63,886 bases of DNA, from the NCBI GenBank assembly GCA_002346625.1, contig DEAF01000028.1, forward strand, positions 1 to 63,886, written 5' to 3'. Below the pieces are notes generated by a model. It ran no database searches. It had not been told where the DNA came from and worked only from the letters and a program-made list of their open reading frames with translations. The translations under genes were made by a program, and so were the position numbers. Position 1 is the stretch's first letter. Each line of letters starts with the position of its first letter. Source of the DNA: Gemmatimonadales bacterium UBA2989 (lineage in GTDB: Bacteria > Gemmatimonadota > Gemmatimonadetes > Longimicrobiales > Gaopeijiaceae). Shown here in pieces: positions 61,758 through 63,886 of the stretch.

Positions 61758-63811
61758 GATGCACCTTCCTGAGTAATTATAAGATTGCCGTAGGTATCTA
61801 CTGCCACATTCTGGCCAGGATATACAACGGTAGTAGTATTCCATTCTTCTATGATGGCCGGTCCAGAAAACTCATCTCCTGCCCCGAGTGCTTCACGTTT
61901 GTATATCGGACACTCCACCTCACCTCCAGATTCCTTGAAATAAACAGATCTTTTTCCCTGCAAGGCCGCACTGCCATCACCAGTCCCAGCAAGAATCTCA
62001 GGAAGGATTGGTTTTTTAGAATCTATGATAGCTGAAAGACGGAAATTGACTATCTCAGTAGGATGACCAGGAGTAGCGTAAGCATAGGTCTTTTGGTGCA
62101 ACTCATCAAAACGTCTTTCTAGTAAAGACAAATCTTGTCCCTTAAAATCATCCTCTGAAGGTAATGGCACCTTAACTGCATGCTCTTGGCCATCATAGCG
62201 CATATCAACCGTACGTATGAAACGCACTTGATCTGTGAGAAGACCGCTTTTAGCAAGTCTGTCTAAACCCACTTCAGCCAGTTGATTAAATTGAGCAAAG
62301 ATCTGTTCAACTGACAGATCAGCTACCGCTGAAACCGAAGTCCTAGTCACATCTTCTCGAAAATCAGCACTCAGAATCCCCCAAGCTGAGAATACGGCGG
62401 GATTAGGAGGTACAATCGCCTTGCCAATCTCTAATTCTTTTGCAAGAGAAGATGCGAACAGGCCTCCTCCTCCTCCGTAACCCAACAGCGTGAAATCGCG
62501 AGGGTCATGTCCACGCTCAATAGTCACCCGTCTTATAGCATGTATCATATTTATGTCAGCCAGGTGGGTAATTCCGTATGCCGCATCTTCCAGGGACAAC
62601 CCCAGAGGACCAGCAATTTTGTCTTGTATAGCCTTCTTAGCACCGGCAACATCCATATCGATACGATTGCCTAAGAAGTTTTCTGGATTGATACGACCAA
62701 GTACTAAGTGCGCATCGGTAACCGTGGGCTCTGTTCCCCCTTTGCCGAAGCACACTGGCCCAGGATCTGCCTCTGCGCTTAATGGTCCCACTCGGAAAGC
62801 CCCAGAGTCATCAATCCAAGCTATGCTTCCACCTCCAGCTCCCACAGAAGTGATATCAATAGTGGCCTGCAAAACAGGACGCCCATTTACATATGTTTCA
62901 GACTTTTCAAAAGGTCGGCCTTCCATAATCAGAGCTACATCAAAACTGGTTCCCCCTACATCCGTTGCAATAAGATTGGATTCTCCAATTTGATCACCTA
63001 AACCAACGGCTCCGATCACACCACCAGCTGGTCCCGATTCTAGTGTTCGAATAGGTGTCTTACGAACATCCTCAGAACTAGCAAGTCCCCCTGTAGACTG
63101 TATAATATTAAGGGCACCCTTGAATCCCAAAGCAGTCAATCTGTTCTCTAGGTCACTGAGGTATTCAGCAACCTGAGGCATGACATAGGTATTTAACGCC
63201 ACAGTAGAGGTACGCTCGAATTCACGGAACTCGCCCGTGATATCAGAAGAGATAGAAACATAAGCTTCCGGATAAATTTCTTCGGCAATTTTTCTTACCA
63301 TTTGTTCATGATCTGCATTAGCATATGCGTGCAGGAAACACACACCTATGCCTTCCACACCACGAGCTTTCAGTTGTTCAATAACCTCACGGGTTGCAGA
63401 CTCATCCAGGGGCGTAAGAACTTCACCCTTGTAATCAAGGCGTTCCGGAACTTCAAAACGTAAATAACGAGGAATGATGGACTGGGGCGGTTTATACAAG
63501 AGATTATAGACCTCAGGTCGGTTACCTCTACCAAGTTGAAGTACATCGCGGAAACCTTGTGTAGTAATAAGCCCAATATTACTGCCTACTTCTTGAAGGA
63601 TCGTGTTTATTACTACTGTGGATCCATGCATAATCATAGCAAGATCACCTATATCCACATCCAAACTATCAATGCCTTCAATCATGCATTCTGTAAGCTG
63701 ATCCTTAAGGGAAGGCTGTTTATCAAGAGTAACCTTTCCAGTATCCTCATCTAGCAACACAAAGTCGATAAATGTACCACCTACATCTACAGCAAGGCGT
63801 TTTTCAGGCAT
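61754..63811 (-). CDS. hyuA: Hydantoinase/oxoprolinase family protein, ATP-binding subunit
   Basis: HyuA-type ASKHA-fold ATPase subunit, 685 aa. N-terminal phosphate-binding DVGGTFIDFVLLDEDTGKV, later IATDVGGTSFDVALIMEGRP, SVGAGGGSIAWID and the metal/ATP region GPVCFGKGGTEPTVTDAHLVLGR. The start is ATG 63811 (MPEKRL), with AAGGAAAA about 10 nt upstream; a TTG at 63838 is in frame but begins before the ribosome binding site. Complete in the window and paired with hyuB. Confidence 0.94.
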   Translation of the reverse strand: MPEKRLAVDVGGTFIDFVLLDEDTGKVTLDKQPSLKDQLTECMIEGIDSLDVDIGDLAMIMHGSTVVINTILQEVGSNIGLITTQGFRDVLQLGRGNRPEVYNLLYKPPQSIIPRYLRFEVPERLDYKGEVLTPLDESATREVIEQLKARGVEGIGVCFLHAYANADHEQMVRKIAEEIYPEAYVSISSDITGEFREFERTSTVALNTYVMPQVAEYLSDLENRLTALGFKGALNIIQSTGGLASSEDVRKTPIRTLESGPAGGVIGAVGLGDQIGESNLIATDVGGTSFDVALIMEGRPFEKSETYVNGRPVLQATIDITSVGAGGGSIAWIDDSGAFRVGPLSAEADPGPVCFGKGGTEPTVTDAHLVLGRINPENFLGNRIDMDVAGAKKAIQDKIAGPLGLSLEDAAYGITHLADINMIHAIRRVTIERGHDPRDFTLLGYGGGGGLFASSLAKELEIGKAIVPPNPAVFSAWGILSADFREDVTRTSVSAVADLSVEQIFAQFNQLAEVGLDRLAKSGLLTDQVRFIRTVDMRYDGQEHAVKVPLPSEDDFKGQDLSLLERRFDELHQKTYAYATPGHPTEIVNFRLSAIIDSKKPILPEILAGTGDGSAALQGKRSVYFKESGGEVECPIYKREALGAGDEFSGPAIIEEWNTTTVVYPGQNVAVDTYGNLIITQEGAS

Positions 63812-63886
63812 CAGATATTTTCCTTTTATTATCTTCAAAAATCATATCTTTTATCACTTAAGTCAGAACGACCAAAGCTTAGTAAA

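Overview
The window is 63.9 kb of densely packed chromosome from a Gram-negative bacterium of low-to-medium GC content. It shows no insertion sequence, prophage, CRISPR array or rRNA. An outer membrane is indicated by a TonB-plug barrel protein, a DUF5916 family 9 carbohydrate-binding-like outer-membrane protein and a lipoprotein. The metabolism looks aerobic: TCA enzymes, a 2-oxo acid dehydrogenase E2, an acyl-CoA dehydrogenase and molybdenum cofactor genes. The DUF5916 protein, the LTXXQ/Spy protein behind an ECF sigma factor and the unusual RNase H point towards Gemmatimonadota or another FCB-related lineage. That placement is inference from family recall; no rRNA marker is present.

Layout. 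1-5.1 kb (minus): moaD-moaE-moaA, an ECF sigma/anti-sigma/LTXXQ operon, an HU-type protein and carA. 5.3-5.9 kb (plus): an RNase HI homologue lacking two canonical catalytic acids. 5.9-6.3 kb (minus): a probable unidentified structured RNA of about 370 nt with its own promoter and a perfect 14-bp terminator. 6.5-25 kb (minus): housekeeping operons, namely E2 acyltransferase and lipB, gapA-pgk-tpiA-secG, ispD-tsaC-arginine phosphatase-aroE, the yicC-gmk-rpoZ-coaBC-udg-dnaB run, a TonB-plug protein, pepA and icd.

25.2-36.3 kb (mostly plus): a ferric iron ABC binding protein and permease without an ATPase, an Ig-like lipoprotein metallopeptidase with a translationally coupled exported protein, tRNA-Leu(CAA) on the opposite strand, a sodium:solute symporter and aconitase. 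36.4-45 kb (minus): an NfeD-FloA membrane module with an uncharacterised membrane-anchored protein, a lytic transglycosylase, rng-rplU-rpmA, an acyl-CoA dehydrogenase and a SIS-domain isomerase.

45.2-52.7 kb: a DUF5916 protein (plus) converging on a minus-strand catabolic operon. That operon holds a stand-alone B12-binding subunit, an acyl-CoA carboxylase beta subunit, an AtuA-like protein split in two, an enoyl-CoA hydratase and two small membrane proteins. 52.8-63.9 kb (minus): aspS-phoH-pgpH-ybeY-mgtE and a hydantoinase/oxoprolinase pair.

The clearest things to follow up are the unidentified RNA, the B12/carboxylase/split-AtuA operon, the altered RNase HI active site, a strong hairpin in the first codons of the RNase G/E gene, and several inverted repeats that could be operators. 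No complete new defence or mobile system was seen.
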